Source of the DNA: Mesorhizobium sp. Root102
Lineage (GTDB): Bacteria; Pseudomonadota; Alphaproteobacteria; Rhizobiales; Rhizobiaceae
Assembly (NCBI RefSeq): GCF_001425625.1
Contig: NZ_LMCP01000044.1
Coordinates: forward strand, 124,001 to 188,000
DNA: 64,000 nt
Direction: 5' to 3'
The position numbers were made by a program, and so were the translations under genes. Position 1 is the stretch's first letter; every line of letters starts with the position of its first letter. The notes under the pieces were generated by a model that searched no databases, had not been told where the DNA came from, and saw only the letters and a program-made list of their open reading frames with translations. Positions 62,842 through 64,000 of this stretch are shown piece by piece.

Positions 62842-62847
62842 CTGATC

Positions 62848-63936
<1,089 letters not shown>

Positions 63937-63938
63937 CT

Positions 63939-64000
63939 CTACTTTATCGCGTCCAGCATCTGTCGCTGGCGGTGCATCTCGAGGAAGATCTTGTAATCGC
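63939..64000 (-). CDS. C-terminal tail of an opposing gene, possibly FGGY carbohydrate kinase
   Basis: The frame is open from the window edge to TAG at 63939-63941 and encodes DYKIFLEMHRQRQMLDAIK as its last 19 residues. The form of this end (Y-x-x-F-L-x-M-x-x-x-Q) looks like the last helix of FGGY-family kinases such as ribulokinase or xylulokinase. A xylulokinase would phosphorylate the ketose made by the adjacent dehydrogenase. Too short for certainty. Confidence 0.4.
   Translation of the reverse strand, partial: DYKIFLEMHRQRQMLDAIK

Overview
The window is GC-rich chromosomal DNA from a Rhizobiales alphaproteobacterium, most likely Mesorhizobium or a close relative. This rests on gene content and layout (argB; dapD and dapE near truA/fmt/def/rmuC; a DUF6481 coiled-coil protein; many ABC importers for sugars and amino acids), on the rhizobial style of hairpin repeats (a 47-bp AGCACGATC-type element present twice, and two long C/G-rich inverted repeats), and on GC-rich codon use. 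It is inference from pattern, not a database match. I see no rRNA, tRNA, CRISPR array, transposase or prophage.

Layout. 1-9 kb: end of an amidase gene, argB, a BchE-like B12/radical SAM enzyme, an Lrp regulator divergent from phenylalanine 4-hydroxylase, a probably broken MarR gene beside a 55-aa membrane protein, a GMC flavoenzyme with a tiny exported partner, a diguanylate cyclase and a HAD phosphatase. 9-20 kb: housekeeping block with a LOG-type protein, dapD, two DUF805 proteins, a ketopantoate-reductase-like enzyme, dapE, then the minus-strand run def-fmt-GNAT-truA, and rmuC. 20-28 kb: GFA protein, CDF transporter, transglutaminase, a 41-aa lysine-rich peptide with its own terminator, sugE preceded by a likely guanidine-II riboswitch, DUF6481, two luciferase-like monooxygenases around an AI-2E-family transporter, and an inositol-monophosphatase-like enzyme.

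28-33 kb: a LacI regulator facing a ribose-type ABC operon (ATPase, permease, binding protein), with LacI-type operators in the divergent promoter region. 33.2-40.3 kb: a six-gene minus-strand operon in which every junction overlaps by 4-8 bases: FAD subunit, fused [2Fe-2S]/molybdenum hydroxylase, 6-hydroxynicotinate-reductase-like Fe-S protein, UPF0280, DUF1185 and MarR. It looks like a pathway for an N-heterocycle or another small cyclic compound. The nicotinamidase gene pncA is divergent from it and pncB lies 9 kb further on. This is the best candidate for an undescribed system.

40.6-51.6 kb: pncA with an NhaD-type antiporter, a complete LIV-type ABC importer (SBP, two permeases, two ATPases), a large polytopic membrane protein, pncB and a LysR gene. 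51.7-55.7 kb: the LysR gene faces a ureohydrolase (agmatinase/guanidinobutyrase type) followed by a polar-amino-acid importer that lacks an ATPase, then a small unknown protein. 55.8-64 kb: a MATE exporter, an AraC regulator, and a polyol operon (SBP, two permeases, xylitol-type dehydrogenase, ATPase) that ends at the 3' tail of an opposing gene, perhaps an FGGY sugar kinase.
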